NCBI GenBank assembly: GCA_002733505.1
Contig: NVVW01000008.1
Coordinates: forward strand, 1 to 64,000
DNA: 64,000 nucleotides
Reading direction: 5' to 3'
From: Methylophaga sp.
GTDB taxonomy: Bacteria; Pseudomonadota; Gammaproteobacteria; Nitrosococcales; Methylophagaceae
Under the pieces are notes generated by a model. It ran no database searches. It was not told where the DNA came from and saw only the letters and a list, made by a program, of their open reading frames with translations. Below, one piece after another: positions 45,063-54,871 of this stretch (positions are counted from its first letter, which is position 1; every line of letters starts with the position of its first letter). Both the position numbers and the translations under genes were made by a program.

Positions 45063-45929
45063 GTGACACGAAGCATGACCGGATTTGCTCGCCAAGAGCG
45101 ACAAACAGAGCAAGGTGATTTAACGTGGGAGCTCCGCAGTGTTAATCATCGCTACCTTGAAACATCGTTACGTTTAGAAGAACGATTCCGTCCTTTAGAG
45201 ATGAAAATGAAGAAACTATTTTCAGCTAGATTAGGACGTGGAAAAATAGATGCAAGCTTGCGCTATAAATTGCCTGAACATCAGCAATCTTCATTGCATA
45301 TTGATCAAACACTAGCTCAATCAGTGATTTCGCATTGTGATGAATTAGCCAAGCATACAGCACACCCTGCACCCATTGAAATGCTTAAAGTGATGCAATG
45401 GCCAGGCGTGTTGCAGGCTGAAAGTTTAGATCAAGATGCATTGAATAAATCAGTGATGACGGCATTAGAAAATGCCATTGATGCGTTGATTGTGACACGT
45501 GAGACCGAGGGCGCGGCATTGCAACAAATGATTGAACAACGCTGCACGGAGATTAATAATATCGCCATTGATGTGCGTGTACGTATGCCAGAAATTATGC
45601 AACAACAGCGTGAGCGATTGGCTGGGCGCGTGGCAGAGATGCAGGTTAATCTTGACCCAGAGCGACTAGAACAAGAAATGGTGATGTTGGCACAAAAAAG
45701 TGATGTAGCCGAAGAGTTAGATCGCTTGCAAAGTCATATTGTAGAAGTGCAAAATGTATTGCAACGTGATGAGCCGACAGGCCGCCGCTTAGACTTTTTA
45801 ATGCAAGAACTTAATCGTGAAGCTAACACACTAGGTTCAAAATCAATTAATACTGAAACCACGCGTCATTCAGTTGATCTTAAAGTGTTGATTGAACAGA
45901 TGCGTGAACAAATTCAAAATATTGAATAG
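45063..45929 (+). CDS. yicC: YicC family endoribonuclease
   Basis: This 288-residue YicC-like protein belongs to a family reported to act as a Mg-dependent endoribonuclease affecting small RNAs. The start GTG 45063 gives MTRSMTGFARQE, the family N-terminus (RSMTxxAR), with AGGA upstream. The C-terminal DUF1732 part ends MQELNREANTLGSKS. A frame open from 45003 adds 20 residues without similarity. Gene order rph/yicC/gmk is standard here. Confidence 0.92.
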   Translation: MTRSMTGFARQERQTEQGDLTWELRSVNHRYLETSLRLEERFRPLEMKMKKLFSARLGRGKIDASLRYKLPEHQQSSLHIDQTLAQSVISHCDELAKHTAHPAPIEMLKVMQWPGVLQAESLDQDALNKSVMTALENAIDALIVTRETEGAALQQMIEQRCTEINNIAIDVRVRMPEIMQQQRERLAGRVAEMQVNLDPERLEQEMVMLAQKSDVAEELDRLQSHIVEVQNVLQRDEPTGRRLDFLMQELNREANTLGSKSINTETTRHSVDLKVLIEQMREQIQNIE

Positions 45930-45953
45930 TCAGGAAATAAAGCCTAATTAAAG

Positions 45954-45990
45954 AAAAAGCCCATGAAGGTACAATATCATAGGCTTTTTT
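45954..45990. terminator. Bidirectional terminator between yicC and the PEP-CTERM-like gene
   Basis: AAAAAGCCCATGA (45954-45966) pairs with TCATAGGCTTTTT (45977-45989) with one mismatch, and is followed by T on the plus strand and by the A tract (T tract on the minus strand) on the other side. It serves two convergent genes: yicC (plus) and the PEP-CTERM-like protein (minus). Confidence 0.75.
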
Positions 45991-46012
45991 ATAAGGTGAA
46001 TTTTATTTAAAG

Positions 46013-46615
46013 TTAAGCTTTATTATTACGTCTACGGAAGCCCATTAGACCTAATAATGCAGGAGCAAATAACCATAAGGTTGCCGGTATAGGTATTTGC
46101 GGAATAGTAGTGTTGAAAAAGGCTATGTGTGACATATCTTGAGCCACGCCATTCTTTGTTTGCCAAAGTGTATTCCAAAATATCGTTGAAATTGGAATAT
46201 CAAATATACCTACAAGCGTGTTGGTAGAAGCCTTAACCATAAAGCCGTTAAATAAAAAACCCTGTGCAACGAAAGAAGTAGAATTTAAACCTGGATAGGT
46301 ATTGCCACCTGAACTGGTGAAATCAGTCACGATAAAGGTAGAACCAATAGCAGCAAGTGCATCTTGTAGATGTTGGGCATTATTAACTGCATTGGGCGTA
46401 GGTTCTATGATTATGTATGTTTCATCCGGGCCAGTTCCACTAGTATATGAACTGGAGGTATTAAGATATTTATAACCATCCGCTTGTACATAAATATCAC
46501 CACCATGACCGCCGCCCGTCCCGGTCGTATATGTAGCTGCTGAAGCATTAATTGCTGAAAATGCAACAGTCATAGCTAGCACTGCTGACGACAATATTTT
46601 TGTTAGATTGTTCAT
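46013..46615 (-). CDS. PEP-CTERM-type (IPIPA variant) exported protein
   Basis: This 200-residue exported protein has an N-terminal signal peptide (about 1-26, SAINASAA) and a C-terminal sorting region: IPIPATLWLF, a hydrophobic helix (APALLGLMGF) and basic RRRNNKA. This tripartite tail is a variant of VPLPA/PEP-CTERM signals processed by exosortase, which is not encoded in the window. The middle is rich in T, S and G and not recognised. The start is ATG 46615, with AAGGA 7 bases upstream, instead of ATG 46621. Likely a cell-surface or exopolysaccharide-associated protein. Confidence 0.8.
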   Translation of the reverse strand: MNNLTKILSSAVLAMTVAFSAINASAATYTTGTGGGHGGDIYVQADGYKYLNTSSSYTSGTGPDETYIIIEPTPNAVNNAQHLQDALAAIGSTFIVTDFTSSGGNTYPGLNSTSFVAQGFLFNGFMVKASTNTLVGIFDIPISTIFWNTLWQTKNGVAQDMSHIAFFNTTIPQIPIPATLWLFAPALLGLMGFRRRNNKA

Positions 46616-46850
46616 AACCATATCCTTAATATAAGTTTATGTTCAAAGCTCTAAGTAGCCATGATTATGAGTGTATAATGTTTTTTTAGCGTTTGTCTAT
46701 TGTACTTTAGTACTAGGTGAATTCAGTGTCTCCTTAAATATCGATAGTTTCATGTAAATATTAAATATTTTTATGAGTAAAGTTAGGATCCGCAATGGCT
46801 GTTGCTGGTATCCTATGCTAAATATTTGAAACTAGGATACGGAAATAACA

Positions 46851-47462
46851 ATGATTGGAAGTCTTTTTATTGTGGCGGCGCCATCAGGTGCGGGCAAAAC
46901 CAGCTTAGTCAATGCCTTAGTGAAAACGGATCATGCGGTACGATTATCGGTGTCACATACTACGCGAGCCAAGCGTGAAGGCGAGGTTGAGGGGCAAGAT
47001 TATTTTTTTGTAAGCCAAGATGAATTTGCGCAAATGCGCGATGCGGCTGCCTTTTTAGAATCAGCCACGGTATTTGATTATTACTATGGTACTTTGTCTG
47101 AGTCGGTAATGACTCAGTTAAAATTGGGCTTAGATGTGATATTGGAAATTGATTGGCAGGGTGCTCAGCAGATCCGCAATAATTATCCTGAATGTATTGG
47201 TATATTTGTATTGCCGCCATCTAGGAGCGCACTAGAACAACGTTTGCGTGGTCGGGGACAAGATGACGATGAGGTTATTGCGCGCAGAATGCGTGATGCA
47301 AAAAGTGAAATGTCGCATTATGTTGAGTTTGATTATCTCATTGTAAATGATGATTTTGATGATGCTTTGGCTGAGCTAGCGGCTATTATTTCGGCACAGC
47401 GCAATTCAATTGCAATTCAAAAACAAGTAGAACAACAATTGTTGATAGAACTGCTAGCCTAA
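46851..47462 (+). CDS. gmk: Guanylate kinase
   Basis: This 203-residue kinase makes GDP from GMP. The P-loop is AAPSGAGKTSLV (about 8-19), with GMP-binding SVSHTTRAKREGEVEGQDYFF next. It starts the gmk-rpoZ-spoT-ridA-recG order. The start is ATG 46851, with ACTAGGATACGG shortly before. Confidence 0.96.
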   Translation: MIGSLFIVAAPSGAGKTSLVNALVKTDHAVRLSVSHTTRAKREGEVEGQDYFFVSQDEFAQMRDAAAFLESATVFDYYYGTLSESVMTQLKLGLDVILEIDWQGAQQIRNNYPECIGIFVLPPSRSALEQRLRGRGQDDDEVIARRMRDAKSEMSHYVEFDYLIVNDDFDDALAELAAIISAQRNSIAIQKQVEQQLLIELLA

Positions 47463-47518
47463 CTATAGAATATTTCGTACAATAGAAGGTTCCCATTTAG
47501 TATTTTTAAGGTAAAGTT

Positions 47519-47776
47519 ATGGCTCGCACAACAGTAGAAGATTGTTTAGAAAATGTAGATAACCGTTTTCAACTTGTATTAATTGCATCTAAACGTGCAC
47601 GTGAAATTTCAATGGGTGCGGATCCACTGGTTGATATTGATAATGATAAACCAACTGTTATCGCATTACGTGAGATTGCAGAGGGTTTAATTGATGCCAG
47701 TATTTTAGATCGTGCTAGCGCGCATGAACATGCGACAGCAAGTATTGTTAGCGAAACTGAATTACCTGCTACATAG
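47519..47776 (+). CDS. rpoZ: RNA polymerase omega subunit
   Basis: This 85-residue protein carries the family N-terminus [20 protein letters not shown] and ASKRAREI. Omega helps assemble RNA polymerase around beta' and forms part of a ppGpp site with it. It is located between gmk and spoT, as usual, but repeat B copy 1 now follows its stop by 9 bases. Confidence 0.96.
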   Translation: MARTTVEDCLENVDNRFQLVLIASKRAREISMGADPLVDIDNDKPTVIALREIAEGLIDASILDRASAHEHATASIVSETELPAT

Positions 47777-47785
47777 TAATTTAAT

Positions 47786-47948
47786 TATACCCGTGACCAT
47801 TCAAAATGCGATTTTCTAGCACACATACTGAATGTGTTATCTGCGTTATAATAGTAAGCAATAAAACGACTATTCCATTACTATTATGCCTTGCTACCCC
47901 ATTCATTATGGGCACTATAAAACAGCACTTTGAAAGGACGCGGGTATA
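47786..47948. repeat. MITE-like repeat family B, copy 1, between rpoZ and spoT
   Basis: A 163-bp element bounded by TATACCCG and CGGGTATA. Its terminal repeats are more diverged than in copy 2 (63140-63302), but both have the same length and share the interior TGCGTTATAATAGT and CATTACTATTATGCCTTGCTA-type dyad. The TA at each end resembles the target duplication of IS630/Tc1-mariner-type elements. It separates two genes that are nearly adjacent in relatives and may cut spoT off from the rpoZ transcript or provide its own promoter. Confidence 0.75.
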
Positions 47949-48008
47949 GAATGTTAGTCATGATCGTAAATCTTAAATCAAGGCTAATTAAGCAGCAGGA
48001 CGAATCCT

Positions 48009-50171
48009 GTGAGTGAGCAGTCAGTAGTTGCTGAAGAATTAGCGCTCATCCAAAACGCAGAGCCATTGCTTAAAATTGATGACTTATGCTTTGCCGTTTC
48101 AAATTATATAGAAAGTAAGCACGTTGATGATATTCGGCGTGCTTATTTTTTTGCTGAACAAGCACATGAAGGCCAATTCCGCCGTTCAGGCGACCCCTAT
48201 ATCACCCATCCATTAGCCGTGGCGCATGTGCTTGCTATGATGCACATGGATCACGAATGCATTATGGCGGGTTTATTACATGATGTAATCGAAGACACAG
48301 CGGTGAGTCGTGAGATTTTATCGTCAGAATTTAGCGAAGAGGTTGCCTTATTAGTTGATGGTGTCAGTAAATTAGAAAAAGCTACCTTTGAAACACGTCA
48401 ACAAGCACAAGGTGAAAATTTACGAAAAATGATGTTGGCGATGTCAAATGATATCCGCGTTATTATCGTGAAATTAGCGGATAGACTACACAATATGCGG
48501 ACTTTAGGGCATATGCCGGCAGATAAGCGCCGCAGAATTGCCAATGAAACCTTAGATATTTATGTGCCTATCGCCCAGCGTTTAGGGATGAATCTAATAC
48601 GCTGTGAGCTTGAAGATTTAGGTTTCCATGTGCTACATCCGATCCGCTATCGTGTGCTGAGTGAGGCTGTAAAGAAAGCACGTGGTAATCGTAAAGAAAT
48701 TGTTAGTCAAATCACTACTTCTATCATCAATCGGATGAAACAAGAATCGCTAACGGCCGAAATTCAAGGTCGTGAGAAAAATCTTTATAGCCTCTATCAG
48801 AAAATGGTCAGCAAACAGTTATCATTTTCAGAGGTAACAGATATGTATGCCTTTAGAATAGTGGTTGAGGATGTGGATGCGTGCTATCGGATGTTAGGCG
48901 TGGTTCACAACCTTTATAAACCCGTTCAGGGCAAGTTCAAAGATTATATTGCTATTCCTAAGATAAATGGCTACCAGTCGTTGCATACTATTTTATTTGG
49001 TCCCTTTGGTGTGCCGATTGAAGTGCAAATTCGTTCACGAGATATGGATCAGATGGCTGAAGCGGGCGTGGCGGCACATTGGTTATATAAAACAGGTGAT
49101 AGTGAAGGTGGCAATCAATCTCATCGTCTGGCGAGGCAATGGTTGCAAGGTATTTTAGAAATGCAGAAGGGGTCGGGAGATTCTGTTGAGTTTTTAGAAA
49201 ATCTTCGTATTGATTTATTCCCAGATGAAATTTATGTGTTCACGCCGCAAGGTCAAATTATGGTGCTGCCACGAGGGGCATCCGTAGTAGATTTTGCCTA
49301 TGCCGTACATTCAGATGTAGGCAATAATTGTGTTGCCGCAAAAGTAGGGCGACATTTGGTACCATTGAGCACACAGCTAGAAACAGGGCAGTCTGTTGAA
49401 ATTATTACATCACAAAGCTCACATCCTAATCCGGCATGGTTAAACTTTGTAAGCACGGCAAAAGCACGCACACATATACGACAGTATTTAAAGCAGCTAC
49501 AAAGTGAAGATGCAATTTTATTAGGGAAACGATTATTGTCGAAACATCTCACCGCATATTCTACTAAACTAGAAGATATTGATGAACAACAAATTACTGC
49601 TGTAGTAACAGAGCTTGAACTTGATAATTTTGATCAGTTATTAGAAGAAGTTGGTTTAGGTTCGCGGCCGGTATTTGTGGTTGCTCAAAAATTAGTTCAT
49701 GATGCAGAGGCTTTAGAAAACAGTGCGCAGCAACCATTAATTATCGCCGGAACAGAAGGCATGGTAGTGAGTTTTGGCCGTTGTTGCTGCCCGATACCGG
49801 ACGATCCTATTCACGGTTTTATCAGTGCTGGACGTGGCATCGTTGTGCATAAAATGAATTGTAAAAACACGCTTAAATTGCGCAATAAAAATGAAAAATG
49901 GTTAGATGTAATGTGGGCTGATGATACCAACCGTGATTTTCCGGTTGAGATTATGGTGCATGTTAATAATCAACGGGGTGTTTTGGCTACTATTGCCGCT
50001 GCAGTATCAGCAAGTGATTCTAATATTGATAATATTGTGATCGATGAACGAGATGGTGGCTACTCTGATTTACGTTTGACTATTGAAGTCAACGACCGTC
50101 AACATTTAGCACGTGTTATTCGTCGGTTACGACGGATTGAACAGGTTGAGCGCATAGCGCGTCTTAACTAA
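48009..50171 (+). CDS. spoT: Bifunctional (p)ppGpp hydrolase/synthetase
   Basis: This 720-residue RelA/SpoT homologue has an HD hydrolase domain (about 45-200; GLLHDVIEDT), a synthetase domain (about 235-370; DMYAFRIVVED, GYQSLHT, EVQIRS), TGS (about 400-460) and a C-terminal ACT domain (about 645-718). The intact HD motif and the position after rpoZ indicate SpoT, not RelA. The start is GTG 48009 with AGGACG about 8 bases upstream. Repeat B copy 1 lies immediately before. Confidence 0.94.
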   Translation: MSEQSVVAEELALIQNAEPLLKIDDLCFAVSNYIESKHVDDIRRAYFFAEQAHEGQFRRSGDPYITHPLAVAHVLAMMHMDHECIMAGLLHDVIEDTAVSREILSSEFSEEVALLVDGVSKLEKATFETRQQAQGENLRKMMLAMSNDIRVIIVKLADRLHNMRTLGHMPADKRRRIANETLDIYVPIAQRLGMNLIRCELEDLGFHVLHPIRYRVLSEAVKKARGNRKEIVSQITTSIINRMKQESLTAEIQGREKNLYSLYQKMVSKQLSFSEVTDMYAFRIVVEDVDACYRMLGVVHNLYKPVQGKFKDYIAIPKINGYQSLHTILFGPFGVPIEVQIRSRDMDQMAEAGVAAHWLYKTGDSEGGNQSHRLARQWLQGILEMQKGSGDSVEFLENLRIDLFPDEIYVFTPQGQIMVLPRGASVVDFAYAVHSDVGNNCVAAKVGRHLVPLSTQLETGQSVEIITSQSSHPNPAWLNFVSTAKARTHIRQYLKQLQSEDAILLGKRLLSKHLTAYSTKLEDIDEQQITAVVTELELDNFDQLLEEVGLGSRPVFVVAQKLVHDAEALENSAQQPLIIAGTEGMVVSFGRCCCPIPDDPIHGFISAGRGIVVHKMNCKNTLKLRNKNEKWLDVMWADDTNRDFPVEIMVHVNNQRGVLATIAAAVSASDSNIDNIVIDERDGGYSDLRLTIEVNDRQHLARVIRRLRRIEQVERIARLN

Positions 50172-50220
50172 CTTAATTTAATATAATTTAATCCACTACA
50201 GGGTGGCAAAGGAAATAGCA

Positions 50221-50607
50221 ATGGCTCGTGAAATCATTCATACAACAAGTGCACCGGAAGCAATCGGTACTTATTCGCAAGCAGTGAAAGTCGGCGATGT
50301 AGTGTATATGTCTGGTCAAATTCCACTAGTTCCAGAAACAATGACCGTGCTTGAAGGTGATTTTTCAGCACAAGTTCGCCAAGTGTTCGATAACTTAACG
50401 GCAGTAGCTGAAGCAGCAGGGGGCAGTTTGCAAGATATTGTTAAACTCAATATTTTCTTAACCGATTTAAGTTATTTTGGCGCAGTGAATGAAATTATGG
50501 CGGAGTATTTTGAGCAACCTTATCCTGCTCGTGCCGCCATTGGCGTAGCCTCATTACCTAAAGATGTGCCTGTTGAAATGGATGCCATTATGCATGTAGT
50601 TGCATAA
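50221..50607 (+). CDS. ridA: RidA-family 2-iminobutanoate/2-iminopropanoate deaminase
   Basis: This 128-residue protein of the RidA/YjgF/YER057c group removes reactive enamine/imine intermediates made by PLP enzymes. The N-terminus [29 protein letters not shown] and the substrate arginine in YPARAAIGV are typical. The start is placed at ATG 50221, with AAAGGA upstream and a standard family length, not GTG 50203. spoT precedes it and recG follows. Confidence 0.93.
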   Translation: MAREIIHTTSAPEAIGTYSQAVKVGDVVYMSGQIPLVPETMTVLEGDFSAQVRQVFDNLTAVAEAAGGSLQDIVKLNIFLTDLSYFGAVNEIMAEYFEQPYPARAAIGVASLPKDVPVEMDAIMHVVA

Positions 50608-50626
50608 AGAAACGTATTTTAATTAG

Positions 50627-52714
50627 GTGGCAGATAAAATCACACTCACTCAGTCTGTTACCGCATTAAAAGGCGTGGGCAGCAAAGTTGCTGAGCGCTT
50701 AGAAAAATTAGGCATCAATCAGATCCAAGATCTGCTGTTTCACCTGCCTTTACGATACCAAGATCGGACACGCTTGCAGCCAATGGGAACATTGCGCTTA
50801 CATCAAGAAGTGTTAGTTGAAGGCACGGTTAAACTTTCACAAATCAAGTTTGGTCGCCGCCGCTCTTTGTTATGCCATATTGGAGATGGCACCGGCTCGC
50901 TGGTGTTGCGATTCTTTCATTTTTCTAATACGCAGTTACAGCAATTAGCCCAAGGCGTGCGAGTACGTTGTTTTGGAGAAGTGCGTAACGGGCCCTCATC
51001 ACTTGAAATGGTGCATCCCGAATATCAAGTGATTGCTGATGATAAGGTGGTGCCGGTTGATGCTGAATTAACCCCTATTTATCCGACAACAGAAGGTTTA
51101 CATCAACTTAGTTTTCGTAAATTAATCAAACAAGCGCTGGCTTTATTGAATGATGAATCACTGCCAGAATTAGTGATAGAACAAGCAAAGCTGAATGCCG
51201 TTGCTCATTATTCTTTAGTTGAAGCATTGCATTTTGTCCATCAACCACCGCCCGATGTGGATGTGCAATTATTATTGGATAAGCGCCATCCCACCCAGCG
51301 CCGTTTAGCGTATGAAGAATTACTGGCCCATCATTTGAGCATGCGAAAAGTGAAAGCGCAGGCGCAACAGCACGCCGCACCTGTTTTAAAGGGTGATGGC
51401 GATTATCGGCAACAATTATTACAGCAATTACCTTTTCCGTTAACAAATGCACAACAGCGTGTAGTAGCAGAGATTTTAACAGATATTGCACAAGCTATCC
51501 CAATGCAGCGCCTTGTACAAGGTGATGTAGGTTCAGGGAAAACGGTAGTCGCCGCAATGGCAGTGTTAGAGGCCGTATCGGCAGGCTATCAAGCAGTAAT
51601 GATGGCACCCACAGAATTATTAGCAGACCAACATTTGCAGACGTTCAAAACGTGGCTTGAGCCTTTAGGTTTGCAAGTAGGGTGGTGTGTAGGTAAACAA
51701 ACTGCAAGTGAGCGCAGACAAGTATTAACGGACTTGAGTGACGGAAAAATACAGGTTGCTGTGGGTACACATGCCTTATTTCAAGATGAAGTAACATTTA
51801 ATAAGCTTGGTTTAGTGGTTATTGATGAACAACATCGTTTTGGTGTGCATCAGCGCTTAGCACTACGTGATAAAGGCAAGGGGGCAGATAGCTTTCCGCA
51901 TCAGTTGGTGATGACTGCCACGCCGATCCCACGGACATTAGCAATGACGGCTTATGCGGATCTCAATGTGTCCGTTATTGACGAATTGCCACCAGGGCGC
52001 ATCCCAGTAACAACGGTCGTGTTACCCGATACGCGCCGAGCAGAAATTGTGCAGCGTGTTGATGTGGCTTGCCAACAAAATCGTCAGGTGTATTGGGTAT
52101 GTACGTTGATTGAAGAATCAGAACATTTGCAATGCCAGGCAGCTGAAGATGCAGCAATAGAATTGCAAGAGGCATTGCCAGATTTACGCATCGCACTAGT
52201 GCATGGCCGAATGAAATCAGCAGAAAAAGAGCAAGTGATGCAACAATTTAAAGCAGGTAATATTGATTTATTGGTGGCAACAACAGTGATTGAAGTGGGC
52301 GTAGATGTGCCTAATGCTAGTTTAATGATTATTGAAAATGCGGAACGTCTGGGCTTGGCGCAACTTCATCAGTTACGGGGGCGAGTGGGGCGAGGTAGCG
52401 TGCAAAGTCACTGCGTATTGATGTATAAATCGCCGCTATCTGAAAATGGCCAAGCACGATTACGTTGTTTACGCGATACTAATGATGGTTTTGCCATTGC
52501 ACAGCGGGATTTAGAATTACGAGGGCCAGGTGAAGTGTTGGGCACAAGACAAACCGGCTTGCCACAATTTCGAGTGGCAGATGTAATGCAAGATCAAGAT
52601 TTGATTAATGTCATGCCACCAGCGGCAGATCACTTGTTAGCGAGTTCCCCAGATTTAAGTGAACAATTGATTGCACGTTGGTTTGGGCATAAAATTGATT
52701 TTGGACAAGTATAG
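50627..52714 (+). CDS. recG: ATP-dependent DNA helicase RecG
   Basis: This 695-residue branched-DNA helicase acts in stalled-fork rescue. It has an N-terminal wedge/OB domain (about 1-160), Walker A GDVGSGKT (about 302-309), the DEQH box VIDEQHRFGVHQR, motif VI QLRGRVGRG and a C-terminal TRG motif region. The start is GTG 50627, weakly supported by its upstream sequence but correct by length. ubiC follows after 14 bases. Confidence 0.95.
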   Translation: MADKITLTQSVTALKGVGSKVAERLEKLGINQIQDLLFHLPLRYQDRTRLQPMGTLRLHQEVLVEGTVKLSQIKFGRRRSLLCHIGDGTGSLVLRFFHFSNTQLQQLAQGVRVRCFGEVRNGPSSLEMVHPEYQVIADDKVVPVDAELTPIYPTTEGLHQLSFRKLIKQALALLNDESLPELVIEQAKLNAVAHYSLVEALHFVHQPPPDVDVQLLLDKRHPTQRRLAYEELLAHHLSMRKVKAQAQQHAAPVLKGDGDYRQQLLQQLPFPLTNAQQRVVAEILTDIAQAIPMQRLVQGDVGSGKTVVAAMAVLEAVSAGYQAVMMAPTELLADQHLQTFKTWLEPLGLQVGWCVGKQTASERRQVLTDLSDGKIQVAVGTHALFQDEVTFNKLGLVVIDEQHRFGVHQRLALRDKGKGADSFPHQLVMTATPIPRTLAMTAYADLNVSVIDELPPGRIPVTTVVLPDTRRAEIVQRVDVACQQNRQVYWVCTLIEESEHLQCQAAEDAAIELQEALPDLRIALVHGRMKSAEKEQVMQQFKAGNIDLLVATTVIEVGVDVPNASLMIIENAERLGLAQLHQLRGRVGRGSVQSHCVLMYKSPLSENGQARLRCLRDTNDGFAIAQRDLELRGPGEVLGTRQTGLPQFRVADVMQDQDLINVMPPAADHLLASSPDLSEQLIARWFGHKIDFGQV

Positions 52715-52728
52715 AATGAGACATTTAC

Positions 52729-53265
52729 ATGCATAACTGGACACGATGGCATCAGCCACAACGACGCTTAATGCCTGCCATGATGGCGTCATGGTTGACT
52801 GATACCAATTCGTTAACAAGACGTTTACAAGCTCACGATCAGAATGGTTTTTCAGTAGAATTATTAGGCAATTGTTGGATGAAACCACTAATAGATGAAG
52901 CTATATCACTAGATTTACCAGTGGCAGAACATGTATACCAGCGTGAGGTGCGATTGATGGACGGTGATACTGCAAATGTATATGCACGCACTATTATTCC
53001 GCGTGCTACTTATATGGCGATGCCGCATCGCTTTAATAACTTAGGCAATAAACCGTTGGGTGAATTATTATTTACTGATCCGCAGGTCAAACGAGGCCCA
53101 ATTGAAATTGCGTGTTTGAAACCAGGGCAATGGTTATATGAAATGGCGGTATTGGATGAAAATTATCGACCTAAAATGTTATGGGGAAGACGTTCATCTT
53201 TTTATATAAGCGGCAAAAGCTTACTTGTTAATGAGATATTTTTGCCGACTTTGTGGAATTCATAA
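52729..53265 (+). CDS. ubiC: Chorismate lyase
   Basis: This 178-residue enzyme splits chorismate into 4-hydroxybenzoate and pyruvate, the entry to ubiquinone synthesis. Characteristic residues are seen in QREVRLMDG, PLGELLF, and GRRSSFYISGKSLLVNEIFLP, where the final glutamate is the catalytic acid of the family. ubiA begins one base inside its stop codon (TAATG). Confidence 0.9.
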   Translation: MHNWTRWHQPQRRLMPAMMASWLTDTNSLTRRLQAHDQNGFSVELLGNCWMKPLIDEAISLDLPVAEHVYQREVRLMDGDTANVYARTIIPRATYMAMPHRFNNLGNKPLGELLFTDPQVKRGPIEIACLKPGQWLYEMAVLDENYRPKMLWGRRSSFYISGKSLLVNEIFLPTLWNS

Positions 53266-54131
53266 TGGAAAAGTTAACACTATATATAAGATTAATACGC
53301 TTAGATAAACCGATTGGCATTTTATTATTGCTATGGCCAACGCTGATAGCACTATGGATTGCCGCAGAAGGTCTGCCTGATTACACCGTGTTAACCGTAT
53401 TTGTATTAGGTGTGATTCTGATGCGTAGCGCCGGTTGTGCTATTAATGATTATGCAGATAGGGAGATTGATGCACTTGTAGTTAGAACGATGAATAGGCC
53501 GTTAGCAACCGGCGAGTTAGCACCAAAGAATGCATTAATAGTAGCTGGTTTACTAAGCTTAATGGCATTTTTATTGGCTGTATTTAACCTTAATAAATTA
53601 ACAATTTATATGTCAGTAGTAGCCGTATTATTGGCCGCTATTTACCCCTTTATGAAACGCTATACCTACCTACCACAGATTTTTCTGGGGGCGGCTTTTG
53701 CGTGGGCGATCCCCATGGCTTTTGCTGCCCAAACCAATGCTGTGCCCACTGTTGCATGGCTATTGTTCTTAGCGAATATACTCTGGACAACGGCTTATGA
53801 CACCCTTTATGCCATGGCTGATCGAGAAGAGGATATGTTAGCTGATATTAAATCGACCGCAATTTTATTTGGCGATGATGACAAGGTAATAGTGGGTATT
53901 ATTCAGTTTAGTTTCTTACTGGTAATGGCGTTAGTCGGCAGCAAGTTAGAAATGAGCTATGTATTTTATATTGGCATTGTGGTGGCTGCATTGTTTTCAA
54001 TTTATCAGCAAATATTAGTAAAAAATAGAGAACCGGCACGCTGTTTGCATGCATTCCTAAATAATAACTGGGTAGGTGCTGCATTGTTTCTCGGAGTAGT
54101 TGCCCATTATTCATTAAATTTATCAGTTTAA
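53265..54131 (+). CDS. ubiA: 4-hydroxybenzoate octaprenyltransferase
   Basis: This 288-residue membrane prenyltransferase attaches the isoprenoid tail to 4-hydroxybenzoate. The two aspartate-rich motifs are NDYADREID (about 64-72) and YDTLYAMADREED (about 185-197), with eight or nine hydrophobic helices around them. The start is ATG 53265, coupled to ubiC; a TTG four codons earlier lacks support. Confidence 0.95.
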   Translation: MEKLTLYIRLIRLDKPIGILLLLWPTLIALWIAAEGLPDYTVLTVFVLGVILMRSAGCAINDYADREIDALVVRTMNRPLATGELAPKNALIVAGLLSLMAFLLAVFNLNKLTIYMSVVAVLLAAIYPFMKRYTYLPQIFLGAAFAWAIPMAFAAQTNAVPTVAWLLFLANILWTTAYDTLYAMADREEDMLADIKSTAILFGDDDKVIVGIIQFSFLLVMALVGSKLEMSYVFYIGIVVAALFSIYQQILVKNREPARCLHAFLNNNWVGAALFLGVVAHYSLNLSV

Positions 54132-54181
54132 TGCGGCGAAATTAGTTTCAGCGCCCATTAAATAATAATGGGGTTGCCAAT

Positions 54182-54871
54182 GTGAGCGGAAATTTATATA
54201 CACGCAGGATGGGCGAAGAATATGACACTATCTTTCGACAATGTGTCAGTCTGAATACAGAGCTACATAAACTAGTACCCTTGGCGAAACAGATGCATTT
54301 GTTGTCCTCTAATGCAGTGAGTAGCGCAGCTAGAGCAGGCAGTGAAGGTGATGCCTTTAGAGTGCTAACACAAGATATACAGTTGTTAGGTGATGAAGTC
54401 TCAGATTGTATCAATGACACGCACAAAATCACTACAGATATTGTTAATTTGGCATCAACTTTAGCACGCTATTTTGCCAACTATTTAATCTATCTTGATC
54501 TACAAGATCGCCTTGAAAATGTTGATACAGTCACTAAAATTACATATTTTGACAGTGGTAGAAAACAAGTCATAGACGCTATTCGAGAATACAATCACAA
54601 ATTAAGTCGCTGTTTAGGGGAGTTAACAAATTTATTATCTCCTATCTCAACACTGGTTAAAAAGGGTGAATATCTTGCCGTTTGTTCATCAGTAGAAGCA
54701 GCTAGTGCTGGTGAGCACGGTGTCAGCTTTGAAGCGGTATCATCAATGTTACGTCAATTAGTGAGCCAACTAGGTGAACAATCAGTTTGCCAACGTACTT
54801 TATTACGTGATTTGTCGGACTCCATGGAAAACCAACAAACTAATCAGAGGAATTTGCTTTATGCTCGTTGA
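54182..54871 (+). CDS. Soluble helical protein with two MCP-tip-like segments
   Basis: This 229-residue, all-helical cytoplasmic protein has no membrane segment. Residues about 44-73 (NAVSSAARAGSEGDAFRVL and following) and about 169-199 (SSVEAASAGEHGVSFEAV and following) both resemble the hairpin tip of methyl-accepting chemotaxis proteins, whose consensus reads NxxxAAIEAARAGEQGRGFAVVA. Two tips in one short chain is unusual. The family is not named here. The 3' end overlaps an ODP-like gene by 11 bases, so the two are translationally coupled and may act as sensor and transmitter. The start is ATG or GTG near 54182. Confidence 0.65.
   Translation: MSGNLYTRRMGEEYDTIFRQCVSLNTELHKLVPLAKQMHLLSSNAVSSAARAGSEGDAFRVLTQDIQLLGDEVSDCINDTHKITTDIVNLASTLARYFANYLIYLDLQDRLENVDTVTKITYFDSGRKQVIDAIREYNHKLSRCLGELTNLLSPISTLVKKGEYLAVCSSVEAASAGEHGVSFEAVSSMLRQLVSQLGEQSVCQRTLLRDLSDSMENQQTNQRNLLYAR

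Noticed and set aside
46722-46736. TCAGTGTCTCCTTA as a solo end of repeat family A
   Set aside because: A 14-base match to the right end of copy 1 without further similarity is too short to call.
54774-54860. Longer start for the ODP-like protein at 54774
   Set aside because: It would overlap the MCP-like gene by almost 100 bases in a frame without similarity; AGAGGA supports ATG 54861.
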